Shown here: piece by piece, positions 43,684 through 52,885 of the stretch
Layout of the letters: each line of letters opens with the position of its first letter
Numbering within the stretch: position 1 is the first letter of the stretch
Origin: Formosa undariae
GTDB taxonomy: Bacteria; Bacteroidota; Bacteroidia; Flavobacteriales; Flavobacteriaceae
Assembly (NCBI RefSeq): GCF_042427615.1
Contig: NZ_JBHMEZ010000001.1
Coordinates: 496,001 to 560,000 of the forward strand
Length of the DNA: 64,000 nucleotides
Direction: 5' to 3'
Made by a program: the position numbers and the translations under genes
The notes under the pieces: generated by a model
Database searches by the model: none
What the model was told of the DNA's origin: nothing
Seen by the model: the letters and a program-made list of their open reading frames with translations, nothing else

Positions 43684-44714
43684 AAAAAGTCCTTTTCTAT
43701 ATTATAACTTTAAAGTGTTGTTTTTCCGTTTGGTCACAAGACAGAATACCTACTACAGAAAATGATTCTTTACATGCCATTATTTACGAAGAAACTTCAG
43801 ATTATATTCAAATTTACAAAAACAGAATTACGGCTAAATTATACTATGTAAACACATCCAATTCGTTAATGGTTCAGGATCGAAATTCGAATTTTTATGT
43901 CAACTTAGTTCCTAACAAACAAGACCGTATTGGTGCATCGGTAGCCTTTCGATCTATTGCTATATCTTATGCTTTTGCTCCCAATTTCCTTGCCAAAAAC
44001 AAAGACAACGAAGATTCTAAATTATTCAATTTAAACTTAAGAACGTACTTTGGTAAACGCTGGATGCAAACCTTAGATTTCTATAACCAAAAAGGATTCT
44101 ATATAGAAAACAAAGACGCAAGTATCTATCTGCCAAAAACAAAATCGTTTAAAGCAGGTGGTTCTACCTCTTTTATTTTAAATGAAAATTTCTCGTTTAG
44201 AGCTATTGCATCTCAAGATGAAAAACAATTAAAAAGTGTTGGGAGTTTTATTCCTGGTATTGTATATTATTATTCAAAAATGGATTTTATTGCAGAAGAT
44301 ACTGATCCTGCTAATAATTTTGAAAGCGACTTAACCACTTTTGATATTGCATTTGCTCCTGCCTATTACTATAATTTTGTACCTACAAAAAATTTATTTT
44401 TATCATTAGGTATTTCAGCTGGACTCGGTTTAAACTATTCAGAATCTAAAGATTCCACAACTAATGAAAGCTTAACATCTTTACTAACCGAAATCGATTT
44501 TAGAGGCGCTATAACTTACGATATCGATAATTTATACCTTGGTGCCAATTATAATTACCTTATTTTAAATCACAATACAGACCGCTCATCTTATATTAAA
44601 GATAACATCCCTTTTTTCCAAGCATTTATAGGTTATCGTTTTAAAGCACCGAGGAAAGTAGTAAATACTGCTAATCATTTTAATGAAAAAATCACACCTA
44701 AAACACAAGAATAA
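43674..44714 (+). CDS. DUF4421-like outer-membrane-type protein, copy 1
   Basis: A 346-residue protein with a signal peptide (about 1-21, ending VWSQ) and a repetitive beta-strand pattern with many aromatic ends (ASVAFRSIAISYAFAP, LNLRTYFGKRWMQ, FIPGIVYYYS, LGANYNYLILNHNT), suggesting an outer-membrane barrel. The pattern fits DUF4421 as I remember it, but this cannot be verified here. It begins within the last codons of hemF (10-base overlap) and has a tandem paralogue. Function unknown; position suggests some tie to porphyrin metabolism or merely co-transcription. Confidence 0.7.
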   Translation: MALKKVLFYIITLKCCFSVWSQDRIPTTENDSLHAIIYEETSDYIQIYKNRITAKLYYVNTSNSLMVQDRNSNFYVNLVPNKQDRIGASVAFRSIAISYAFAPNFLAKNKDNEDSKLFNLNLRTYFGKRWMQTLDFYNQKGFYIENKDASIYLPKTKSFKAGGSTSFILNENFSFRAIASQDEKQLKSVGSFIPGIVYYYSKMDFIAEDTDPANNFESDLTTFDIAFAPAYYYNFVPTKNLFLSLGISAGLGLNYSESKDSTTNESLTSLLTEIDFRGAITYDIDNLYLGANYNYLILNHNTDRSSYIKDNIPFFQAFIGYRFKAPRKVVNTANHFNEKITPKTQE

Positions 44715-44747
44715 TCTTCTGTAAAGCGGACTATTAACAAACTAGTT

Positions 44748-45758
44748 ATGCCATTAAAAAATTCTAAAATACTTCTTTTATTTTTTCTAATTTCATACTT
44801 GGGTATATCGCAAAACAAAGAGTTTAAAGACACCGTTAACAGTACACAAAACGAATATGTTCACTTTTACAAAAACAGATTAATCACACGCATTTACTAC
44901 GTTAACACATCGAACTCGCTAACGGTAAACCATGAAAATTCGGGTAAAAGTTTAGACTTCAATGCCAATAAACAATCTCGAATTGGAGCAAGTGTAGCCT
45001 TTAGAAAACTTGCTATTTCATACTCTTATGCACCAGAATTTATTAGTACCAATAAGAACAACGAAAGCTCGAAATTATTCAATTTAAACTTAAGAGGGTT
45101 TTACAAAAGACGCTGGATGCAAACCATAAAAGTATATAACGAAAAAGGCTTTTATGCAAAAAACACAGTCCAAAGCATCTACCTTCCAAATACAGAATCG
45201 TTCAAGATTGGAGGTTCAACATCTTATATTTTTAATGACAATTTCTCTTACAGAGCGCTAGCTTCTCAAAATGAAAGACAACTTAAAAATGCCGGAAGTT
45301 TTATTCCGGGGGTAACTTATTACTATTCAAATTACCACTTAAACACCGAAGGCAAACTAGACGAAAATAATCTAAAACGTAAATATAATTCTTACGATTT
45401 ATTACTTTCACCTTCTTACTTTTACAATTACGTCCCGAATAAAAACATATTAATTTCCGGAGGTTCTACCTTAGGTTTAGGTGTGAATTATTCTACATCC
45501 GAAAATAACAATATCACTACTCTAATTACCGAATTAGGCTTTAGTGGAACCGTTACATATGATTTAACAAATCTTTATATTGGCTCCCATTTTAATTACT
45601 TAATTTTAAAGCATAATACAAATCGTTCGTTATATGTTAAAGACGATATTCCTTATTTTCAGTTTTTTGTAGGTTACCGCTTTAAAGCATCAAAAAAACT
45701 TGTAAAAACGGCCGAAGATTTCAATGAAAAAATAATACCAATAATTCCAAATATATAA
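44748..45758 (+). CDS. DUF4421-like outer-membrane-type protein, copy 2
   Basis: A 336-residue paralogue of the preceding gene. Shared stretches include IYYVNTSNSL, RIGASVAFRKLAISYSYAPEF, SSKLFNLNLR, RRWMQTIKVYNEKGFYAKN, SFIPGVTYYYS and LYIGSHFNYLILKHNTNRS. Signal peptide about 1-22 (YLGISQN). The two proteins look roughly half identical, so the duplication is not recent. It sits 33 bases after copy 1 and 2 bases before hemB. Confidence 0.7.
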   Translation: MPLKNSKILLLFFLISYLGISQNKEFKDTVNSTQNEYVHFYKNRLITRIYYVNTSNSLTVNHENSGKSLDFNANKQSRIGASVAFRKLAISYSYAPEFISTNKNNESSKLFNLNLRGFYKRRWMQTIKVYNEKGFYAKNTVQSIYLPNTESFKIGGSTSYIFNDNFSYRALASQNERQLKNAGSFIPGVTYYYSNYHLNTEGKLDENNLKRKYNSYDLLLSPSYFYNYVPNKNILISGGSTLGLGVNYSTSENNNITTLITELGFSGTVTYDLTNLYIGSHFNYLILKHNTNRSLYVKDDIPYFQFFVGYRFKASKKLVKTAEDFNEKIIPIIPNI

Positions 45759-45760
45759 TC

Positions 45761-46750
45761 ATGTTCCCTATCAAAAGAAATAGACGTTTAAGAACCAATG
45801 AAGCTATTCGTTCTTTAGTTCGTGAAACCATTATCTCTCCAAACGATTTTTTAGTCCCCCTTTTTGTTGTTGAAGGCAAAGGTATTAAAGACGAAATCCC
45901 TTCTATGCCAAATTATTTCAGGCTTAGCTTAGATTTACTTGAAAAAGAAGTTAAAGAATTATGGGCCTTAGGCTTAAAATCGGTTTTACTTTTTGTTAAA
46001 GTAGAAGACGCATTAAAAGATAACAAAGGTACGGAAGCTATAAACCCAAACGGATTAATGCAACGCGCTATTAAAACAATCAAAAACGCATGTCCCGACA
46101 TGTTAATTATGACCGATGTGGCTTTAGACCCGTATTCGTCTTATGGTCACGATGGTATTGTTGAAAATGGTGTTATACTTAACGACGAATCTTCAGACAT
46201 TCTAGCAGAAATGGCGTTAAGTCATGCAAAAGCAGGTTCAGATTTTATTGCACCTAGCGATATGAACGACGGAAGAACTTTAAAAATTCGTCAGTTACTA
46301 GAGCAAGAAGGCTTTAAAAACACTGGTATTATGGCTTATACCGCAAAATATGCTTCGGCGTTTTATGGTCCTTTTCGCGATGCTCTCGATTCTGCTCCAG
46401 TTGATTTAGTAGACGTACCAAAAGATAAAAAAACGTACCAAATGGATTACGGAAATAGATTAGAAGCCCTTCGTGAAACTTTAATAGATATTGAAGAAGG
46501 CGCAGATATCGTCATGGTTAAACCAGGATTATGCTATCTAGATATTGTACGCGAAATTAAAAATGAAGTGAATGTTCCTGTAGCTGTATACCAAGTTTCT
46601 GGAGAATATGCCATGTTAAAAGCAGCATCAGAACGTGGTTGGTTAGACCATGATGCGGTTATGATGGAACAAGTTACAGCCATTAAAAGAGCTGGTGCAG
46701 ATATTATCGCTAGTTATTTTGCTAAAGATGTTGTAAAATTGATTTCGTAA
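45761..46750 (+). CDS. hemB: Porphobilinogen synthase (5-aminolevulinate dehydratase)
   Basis: A 329-residue enzyme condensing two 5-aminolevulinates. The Schiff-base lysines are K196 (AYTAKYASAFYGPFR) and K254 (VMVKPGLCYLD). The metal-site stretch 119-131 reads DVALDPYSSYGHD: the three zinc cysteines of the mammalian/E. coli type are replaced by Ala, Asp and Asp, so this is the zinc-independent (Mg-responsive or metal-free) class. Full length. Unusually it comes late in the operon, after hemF and the two DUF4421-like genes. Confidence 0.96.
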   Translation: MFPIKRNRRLRTNEAIRSLVRETIISPNDFLVPLFVVEGKGIKDEIPSMPNYFRLSLDLLEKEVKELWALGLKSVLLFVKVEDALKDNKGTEAINPNGLMQRAIKTIKNACPDMLIMTDVALDPYSSYGHDGIVENGVILNDESSDILAEMALSHAKAGSDFIAPSDMNDGRTLKIRQLLEQEGFKNTGIMAYTAKYASAFYGPFRDALDSAPVDLVDVPKDKKTYQMDYGNRLEALRETLIDIEEGADIVMVKPGLCYLDIVREIKNEVNVPVAVYQVSGEYAMLKAASERGWLDHDAVMMEQVTAIKRAGADIIASYFAKDVVKLIS

Positions 46751-46776
46751 CTTAGCTAAAAATCAAATAAATCTAT

Positions 46777-47862
46777 ATGGGCGCACTTTTATTATGGGCA
46801 ACAGTTTCAATATTTTTTTCATTTTTATGTTCAATCCTCGAAGCTGTGTTTTTGAGTGTCACTCCCACGTTTATAAACGTTAAAAAAAATGAAGGAAAAG
46901 AGTACGCCACAACTCTAGAAAATCTAAAAAAAGATGTCGATAAACCTTTAATTGCCATCTTAACACTAAACACCATCGCACATACTTTAGGTGCGATGAT
47001 GGTTGGTATTCAAGCTGAAAGTTTACCTTACAAATTCGAACTTTTCGGTGTCAATACTGTAGGAATAGTTTCTGCAATCATGACTTTTTTAATTTTAGTG
47101 GTTTCAGAAATTATTCCTAAAACTATTGGTGCAAAATACTGGCAAGAACTTGCAAATTTCACATCTAAAGCACTAATGGTTTTAATCTTCCCACTAAAAT
47201 GGACAGGTATTCTATGGGTGCTTCAACTAACAACAAAACTTATTGGCGGTAAAGGTCACGGTAGTGTTTTAAGCCGTGAAGACTTTCATGCTATGGCAGA
47301 TATGGCGACCGAAGACGGTGTGTTTCAAGAATCTGAAAGTAAAATTCTTAAAAACTTACTCGTATTTAAAGATATTCTTGCAAAAGACATCATGACACCA
47401 AGAACAGTCATTAAAACTGAAAATGAAACGACAACGGTTCAAGACTTTTTTAAAGTAAATTCTAACGTTCGTTTCTCTAGGATTCCTGTTTACACAGATA
47501 GTCCAGACAACATTACTGGCTTAGTTTTAAAAGATGAAATTTTTAAAGAAATGGCGCTTGGAAATGGAACTAAAACGCTGAAAGATTTAAAACGAAATAT
47601 CATTATTATTGAAAGAAATATTGCCATTCCTACGCTTTTCGAACAACTTGTAGAAAGCAAAAATCATATGGCTTTAGTAGTCGACGAATATGGTTCTGTA
47701 AGCGGAATTGTTACTATGGAAGATGTTATTGAAACCCTTTTAGGTCTTGAAATTATGGACGAAAGTGACCATGTTGCAAACCTACAGGCCTTAGCTAGAA
47801 AAAGCTGGGAGGTTCGCGCCAAACGTCTAGGGATTATTAATGATATTCCTGAAGAAAACTAA
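46777..47862 (+). CDS. CNNM/CorC-type membrane protein with CBS pair
   Basis: A 361-residue protein: an N-terminal DUF21/CNNM domain with about four hydrophobic segments (1-150, including SFLCSILEAVFLSVTPTFI and VVSEIIPKTIGAKYW), then two CBS motifs (about 205-325; DIMTPRTVI, RIPVYTDSPDNITGLVLKDE, HMALVVDEYGSVSGIVTMEDVIE). The CorC_HlyC C-terminal domain common in this family is absent. Relatives affect Mg2+ or Co2+ homeostasis; older annotation calls them hemolysins. Its stop overlaps the ogt start by 1 base. Confidence 0.88.
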   Translation: MGALLLWATVSIFFSFLCSILEAVFLSVTPTFINVKKNEGKEYATTLENLKKDVDKPLIAILTLNTIAHTLGAMMVGIQAESLPYKFELFGVNTVGIVSAIMTFLILVVSEIIPKTIGAKYWQELANFTSKALMVLIFPLKWTGILWVLQLTTKLIGGKGHGSVLSREDFHAMADMATEDGVFQESESKILKNLLVFKDILAKDIMTPRTVIKTENETTTVQDFFKVNSNVRFSRIPVYTDSPDNITGLVLKDEIFKEMALGNGTKTLKDLKRNIIIIERNIAIPTLFEQLVESKNHMALVVDEYGSVSGIVTMEDVIETLLGLEIMDESDHVANLQALARKSWEVRAKRLGIINDIPEEN

Positions 47863-48335
47863 TGGAATCTTGTATTGTAAACTCGCCTTTAGGTTTCACG
47901 CTCATTGAAGGAGATACCGACGGAATTGTTTCTATAAAAGTTTTAAATTCTGAAGAAAAACCTTCAGAACACATTCCGGAATCCCTTGAACCTTGTGCAC
48001 ATCAACTACAAGACTATTTTGAAGGTAACCGCACAGACTTCAGCTTTAAACAAAATCCAAAAGGCACAGATTTTCAGAAAAAAGTGTGGCAAGCATTAAC
48101 TAAAATCCCTTATGGAAAAACGCTGTCCTATTTAGAGCTTTCTAAACAACTGGGCGATGCAAAAGCCATTCGCGCTGTCGCCAATGCCAATGGTAAAAAT
48201 CCGCTTTGGATTGTTGTCCCTTGCCACCGCGTTATCGGCACCGACGGAAGCTTAACAGGATATGCCGGAGGATTGCATCGCAAACAATGGCTCTTAAATC
48301 ACGAAAGTCCGGTTACGCAACACACCTTATTTTAA
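47862..48335 (+). CDS. ogt: Methylated-DNA-[protein]-cysteine S-methyltransferase
   Basis: A 157-residue O6-alkylguanine repair protein. The acceptor cysteine lies in the canonical PCHRVIG motif at about 125-131, preceded by ANANGKNPLWIVV. The helix-turn-helix (IPYGKTLSYLELSKQLG) and the terminal GYAGGLHRKQWLLNHE are typical. A suicide enzyme that transfers the alkyl group to itself. It overlaps the CBS protein gene by 1 base. No Ada-type N-terminal domain. Confidence 0.95.
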   Translation: MESCIVNSPLGFTLIEGDTDGIVSIKVLNSEEKPSEHIPESLEPCAHQLQDYFEGNRTDFSFKQNPKGTDFQKKVWQALTKIPYGKTLSYLELSKQLGDAKAIRAVANANGKNPLWIVVPCHRVIGTDGSLTGYAGGLHRKQWLLNHESPVTQHTLF

Positions 48336-48368
48336 ATGCTGTATCTTTATTCTAATTAAATTTTCGTC

Positions 48369-49520
48369 ATGAAATTCTTATCAAAAATTCTAAAGTTTAT
48401 CGTTATTCTATGCGGTTTACTTATACTTCTTTTATACATATTCGATTACGATTACATCCTAAAGGCTGTTCGTGTTACATACGGCACCGGACATAAAACA
48501 GCATTTCTAGAAGATTATAAAGAATTAGATAATCGTGTTATAAAAAACAGCACACCTCAACCTTGGAACATACATAAAGACTTTAATAAAGCGAATATTA
48601 CAGACAGTTTAGAGCGCACTAATATCACAAATGGTACCATCGCTTATTTGATTATTAAAAACGATAGTATTTGGTTCGAAAAATATTACGATGGTTTCGG
48701 ACAATCATCCAAAACCAATTCGTTTTCGATGTCTAAAAGTATCATTTCTGCCATGCTTGGAAAAGCGGTTATGGAAGGCAAAATTAGAAGTTTAGACCAA
48801 AAAGTAAGTGATTTTTATCCACAATTCAAAAAAGGCATATCAACAGATCTAACGGTTGGAGATTTGTCGTCTATGGCTTCTGGTTTAGATTGGGACGAGT
48901 CTTATTACTCCCCCTTTTCGGTAACTACTCGTGCCTATTTCGACGAAAATTTAGCACCTGTTATTTTGGATATGGAAGGCATTGAATCGCCTGGGAAATC
49001 GTTTAAATATCTAAGTGGAAACACCCAGTTGCTAGGTATGATTCTTGAAAAAGCAACGGGGCAAAAAATGTCTGGATATTTAAGTGAAGAATTTTGGAAG
49101 CCTATGGGATTCGAAAGTGATGCTCTCTGGCAAATAGATAGCGAACAACATGGTTTAGAAAAAGCATATTGTTGTATTGCCAGTAACGCACGTGATTTTG
49201 CACGTTTTGGAAAACTGTACAAAGACTACGGAAAATGGAACGGCGAACAACTTTTAGATTCTGCATTTATTCAAAAATCGATTACACCACGTTTTCCAGA
49301 AAGTCCTGAGTATGGTTACGGTTGGTGGTTAAAAACCATAGGAGATAAACACTTTTTTATGATGCGTGGTCACTTAGGTCAATACGTAATTGTAGAGCCG
49401 GAAGATAATATTATAATAGTACGACTAGGGCATACTAAAGGACCTAAAGGAGACGGAGGAATCTTTTCTAAAGACATTTTTGCGTATATTGAGGAAGGAT
49501 ATAATATGCTAGATGAATGA
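48369..49520 (+). CDS. Serine hydrolase, beta-lactamase class C/PBP family
   Basis: A 383-residue protein with an N-terminal hydrophobic anchor (about 8-26) without a clear cleavage site. The catalytic S-x-x-K is in NSFSMSKSIISAML, a YLSGN segment occupies the position of the Y-x-N motif, and RGHLGQ corresponds to the third motif (H-x-G). This family includes peptidases, esterases and true lactamases; no substrate can be assigned. Its stop overlaps the exonuclease gene start by 4 bases (ATGA). Confidence 0.85.
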   Translation: MKFLSKILKFIVILCGLLILLLYIFDYDYILKAVRVTYGTGHKTAFLEDYKELDNRVIKNSTPQPWNIHKDFNKANITDSLERTNITNGTIAYLIIKNDSIWFEKYYDGFGQSSKTNSFSMSKSIISAMLGKAVMEGKIRSLDQKVSDFYPQFKKGISTDLTVGDLSSMASGLDWDESYYSPFSVTTRAYFDENLAPVILDMEGIESPGKSFKYLSGNTQLLGMILEKATGQKMSGYLSEEFWKPMGFESDALWQIDSEQHGLEKAYCCIASNARDFARFGKLYKDYGKWNGEQLLDSAFIQKSITPRFPESPEYGYGWWLKTIGDKHFFMMRGHLGQYVIVEPEDNIIIVRLGHTKGPKGDGGIFSKDIFAYIEEGYNMLDE

Positions 49521-50227
49521 TAAACAAGCTCAATCTTGAAGATATATTATTTCTGGACATTGAAACCGTTCCAGAAACGCAGCATTTATCAGAATTAAGT
49601 GATGCTAAAAAAGAGCTGTGGAGTTTAAAATCTAAATATCAAAGAAACGAACTCTCGGCGGAAGAGTTTTACAATCGTGCAGGTATTTGGGCCGAGTTTG
49701 GTTTAATCGTTTGTATCTCTGTTGGGTATTTCAAAACAAGCGATGAAAATCGGCAGTTTAGAACAACATCCTTTTACGGTGAAGAAATCACCATTTTGCA
49801 AGATTTTAAAACCCTTTTAGAAACCCATTATAACCATCCTAAAAAACTATTATGCGCTCATAATGGTAAGGAATTCGACTTTCCGTACATTGCTCGGCGT
49901 ATGATTATTCATAATATTTCGCTACCGGAAAAATTAAATTTATTTGGTAAAAAGCCTTGGGAAGTGCCGCATCTAGACACTTTAGAATTATGGAAATTTG
50001 GTGATTATAAAAGCTATACCTCCTTAAAATTACTGACTAATGTTTTAGGTATTCCGTCTCCTAAAGATGATATAGACGGCAGTGAGGTTTATCGTGTATA
50101 TTACGAAGAAAACGAGGTAGACCGCATAATCACATACTGTGAAAAAGACACCATTGCTGTTGCTCAAATTTTCCTCAGATTACGAGGAGAATCCATTTTA
50201 ACCGACGATGAAATTACTCATATTTAA
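49517..50227 (+). CDS. PolB-like 3'-5' exonuclease (DEDDy type)
   Basis: A 236-residue exonuclease domain protein. The DEDD acids are in FLDIETVPE (ExoI), LCAHNGKEFDFPYIARR (ExoII) and YCEKDTIAVAQI (ExoIII, Y-x3-D). It resembles the predicted PolB-like exonuclease group found alone in Bacteroidota. It probably trims DNA or RNA ends; the specific substrate is unknown. It overlaps the serine hydrolase gene and directly abuts the ABC gene. Confidence 0.85.
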   Translation: MINKLNLEDILFLDIETVPETQHLSELSDAKKELWSLKSKYQRNELSAEEFYNRAGIWAEFGLIVCISVGYFKTSDENRQFRTTSFYGEEITILQDFKTLLETHYNHPKKLLCAHNGKEFDFPYIARRMIIHNISLPEKLNLFGKKPWEVPHLDTLELWKFGDYKSYTSLKLLTNVLGIPSPKDDIDGSEVYRVYYEENEVDRIITYCEKDTIAVAQIFLRLRGESILTDDEITHI

Positions 50228-51904
50228 ATGATTAAAACCGCTTTATTAAACATTGAAAACCTTGCCATTTCCTTCAACGGAAACGAAGTGATTCATTCTA
50301 TTTCTTATCATTTAAATCAGAATGAAATATTAGGAATTGTAGGAGAATCTGGATCTGGAAAATCGGTATCTTCTTTAGCGATCCTAGGATTACTACCTAA
50401 AGAAATTTCAAAAACTACAGGTTCCATTCACTATAAAAATGAAGATTTAACACAAATTAATCAAAAAGCATTTCAACAGATTCGGGGACGAAAAATTGCG
50501 ATGATTTTTCAAGAACCTATGAGTTCTTTAAACCCGTCGATGCGTTGCGGGACTCAAGTCGAAGAAATACTAATTCAACACACCCATTTATCGCAATCGG
50601 AAGTAAAACAATCTGTTTTAGACTTATTCGAGCAGGTAAAATTACCCGAACCAGAGCGTGTTTATAAATCGTATCCGCATGAAATTTCTGGCGGACAAAA
50701 ACAACGGGTTATGATCGCCATGGCTATTGCCTGCGAACCCGATATTTTAATCGCCGACGAGCCCACAACAGCTTTAGATGTTACGGTTCAGAAAGAAATT
50801 ATTGTATTATTAAAGGAATTACAGGCCAAAACACAAATGAGTATAATTTTTATTACTCACGATTTGGCATTGATATCTGAAATTGCGCATCGCGTTTTAG
50901 TGATGTATAAAGGGGATATTGTAGAGCAAGGTTCTTCTGAAACAATTTTCAATACTCCGCAACATATTTATACCAAAGCATTAATAAATTCTAGACCATC
51001 TCTGGATGTCCGATTAAAAACTTTACCAACCATTCAAGATTATTTAGATCACACGATTTCTGAAACGATAATTACTGCTGAAGATAGAGTACAGGCTCAT
51101 AAAAAACTATACAACACACCTCCTTTATTAGAAGTTATAAATCTTGAAAAAGAATATATTTCTAGCTCAGGATTTTTCGGAAAAACGGAAACTTTTAAGG
51201 CTGTAGATAATGTAAATTTTAAAATTTACGAAGGCGAAACTCTAGGCTTGGTAGGCGAATCAGGTTGTGGAAAATCGACTTTAGGAAATGCAATTCTACA
51301 ACTAGATAAAGCGACTGCAGGAACTATTTTATATAAAGGTACAGATATTACGAATCTACCTACAAAGGCCATGAGAGTCCTTAGAAAGGATATTCAAATC
51401 ATCTTTCAAGATCCTTACGCCTCTTTAAACCCGAGGTTAACTGTTGGCCAAGCTATTTTAGAACCGATGACGGTGCATAAATTGTATAAAAACAAAGCCG
51501 AACGTAAAGCAAAAGTTTTAGATATTTTGAATCGTGTTGGACTCTCTGAAGATTATTTTAATAGGTATCCTCATGAGTTTTCTGGCGGACAACGTCAGCG
51601 TATAGGAATAGCAAGAACTATTGCATTACAACCTAAACTGATTGTGTGTGATGAGTCTGTTTCGGCTTTAGATATTTCTGTACAAGCTCAAGTATTAAAT
51701 CTTTTAAATGAATTGAAAGATAAATTCGGATTCACTTATATATTTATATCTCACGATTTAGCCGTAGTAAAATACATGTCGGATCAATTAATCGTAATGA
51801 ATAAAGGAAAGATTGTAGAAAAAGATGACGCTGATGTGGTATATAATAATCCGAAACAAGCGTATACAAAAAAACTAATTCAAGCTATTCCAAAAGGATT
51901 ATAG
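50228..51904 (+). CDS. Fused double ABC ATPase for oligopeptide-type transport (YejF-like)
   Basis: A 558-residue protein with two complete ABC cassettes. The first has Walker A GESGSGKS, signature ISGGQKQR and Walker B ILIADEPTTALD. The second has Walker A GESGCGKS, signature FSGGQRQR and Walker B LIVCDESVSALD. Both carry the oligopeptide/dipeptide-type C-terminal segment (IYTKALINS...P; AYTKKLIQAIP). It powers an import or export permease not encoded beside it. It starts on the base after the preceding stop, ending the long plus-strand run of closely spaced genes. Confidence 0.9.
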   Translation: MIKTALLNIENLAISFNGNEVIHSISYHLNQNEILGIVGESGSGKSVSSLAILGLLPKEISKTTGSIHYKNEDLTQINQKAFQQIRGRKIAMIFQEPMSSLNPSMRCGTQVEEILIQHTHLSQSEVKQSVLDLFEQVKLPEPERVYKSYPHEISGGQKQRVMIAMAIACEPDILIADEPTTALDVTVQKEIIVLLKELQAKTQMSIIFITHDLALISEIAHRVLVMYKGDIVEQGSSETIFNTPQHIYTKALINSRPSLDVRLKTLPTIQDYLDHTISETIITAEDRVQAHKKLYNTPPLLEVINLEKEYISSSGFFGKTETFKAVDNVNFKIYEGETLGLVGESGCGKSTLGNAILQLDKATAGTILYKGTDITNLPTKAMRVLRKDIQIIFQDPYASLNPRLTVGQAILEPMTVHKLYKNKAERKAKVLDILNRVGLSEDYFNRYPHEFSGGQRQRIGIARTIALQPKLIVCDESVSALDISVQAQVLNLLNELKDKFGFTYIFISHDLAVVKYMSDQLIVMNKGKIVEKDDADVVYNNPKQAYTKKLIQAIPKGL

Positions 51905-52005
51905 TTTGAATTAGTTTCGTTTAACTAAATACATAAACTTCTAACGAATAACTTAATGTTATCTTACGCTTCGAATAATTTACCCTTAGCATAATTTAGA
52001 TTAAT

Positions 52006-52084
52006 CTGGTAGATTTGGGGACTACATTCATAATCGTTAGTTCTTGGTAGATTTGGGGTCTAATAAGTTCTAGTATTTTTGGGG
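52006..52084 (+). repeat. Cluster of dispersed intergenic motif, copies 2-4
   Basis: Two exact TGGTAGATTTGGGG cores at 52006-52020 and 52044-52058 (38 bases apart) and a degenerate TAGTATTTTTGGGG at 52071-52084. Each is preceded by a CATAAT/TAATAAG and TTAG/GTTC stretch. It fills much of the 291-base gene-free gap after the ABC gene; nothing else was seen there. Confidence 0.6.
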
Positions 52085-52195
52085 TACTACAAAGATGTTA
52101 AATATTTCCCATATATCGTCCAAATACATAAATTTATCGATGAAAAGCACAAAACTTTAACATTTACCGATCCTTCTTCCACTATTTAAAGGAAT

Positions 52196-52849
52196 TCACA
52201 CACTCATTTCAGGAATTTCGCCTATAATCTCTAATCGGCCTTCAGTAGCTTTTTTAATAGCATCTATAGAAATACCCGGAGCCCGCTCTAATAATTTGAA
52301 GCCATTTTCAGTAACTTCTAAAACAGCCATATTAGTTACAATTTTCTTGACACAACCCACACCTGTAAGTGGCAAACTGCATCGTTTTAATAATTTCGAC
52401 TCCCCTGCTCTATTGGTATGCATCATGGCCACGATAATATTCTCGGCACTAGCCACTAAATCCATTGCGCCCCCCATACCTTTTACCATTTTTCCTGGTA
52501 TTTTCCAATTAGCGATATCCCCATTTTCGGCAACTTCCATCGCTCCTAAAATAGTTAAATCGACATGTTTTCCCCGAATCATTGCAAAACTGGTTGCAGA
52601 ATCGAAAAAACTAGCTCCTGCTAATGTTGTTATGGTTTGTTTTCCGGCATTAATAATATCGGCATCCTCATCGCCTTCAAAAGGAAAAGGGCCCATCCCT
52701 AAGACGCCGTTTTCACTCTGAAATTCGACTTGTATATCGTTGCTAACATAATTAGCAACCAAAGTAGGAATCCCGATCCCTAAATTAACGTAATATCCAT
52801 CTTTAACCTCTTTTGCAATACGTTTTGCTATTCCTATTTTATCTAACAT
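52196..52849 (-). CDS. scoB: 3-oxoacid CoA-transferase, subunit B
   Basis: A 217-residue beta subunit of succinyl-CoA:3-ketoacid (acetoacetate) CoA transferase. The active-site glutamate is in the conserved FQSENGVLGMGPFP motif, followed by DLTILGAMEVAENGDIANWKIPG and the GMGGAMDLV segment. It moves CoA between succinate and acetoacetate for ketone body or butanoate use. Its partner scoA is on the same strand upstream, but a four-helix-bundle gene lies between them. Confidence 0.94.
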   Translation of the reverse strand: MLDKIGIAKRIAKEVKDGYYVNLGIGIPTLVANYVSNDIQVEFQSENGVLGMGPFPFEGDEDADIINAGKQTITTLAGASFFDSATSFAMIRGKHVDLTILGAMEVAENGDIANWKIPGKMVKGMGGAMDLVASAENIIVAMMHTNRAGESKLLKRCSLPLTGVGCVKKIVTNMAVLEVTENGFKLLERAPGISIDAIKKATEGRLEIIGEIPEMSV

Positions 52850-52885
52850 GTTTCTGATTTGTTAATGTGTTAATTTGAAAATTAG

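Noticed and set aside
52296..52721. 141-codon open frame on the plus strand opposite scoB
   Set aside because: It is the complement of a well-supported conserved CDS; low-complexity Ser/Pro/Thr composition typical of an antisense shadow.
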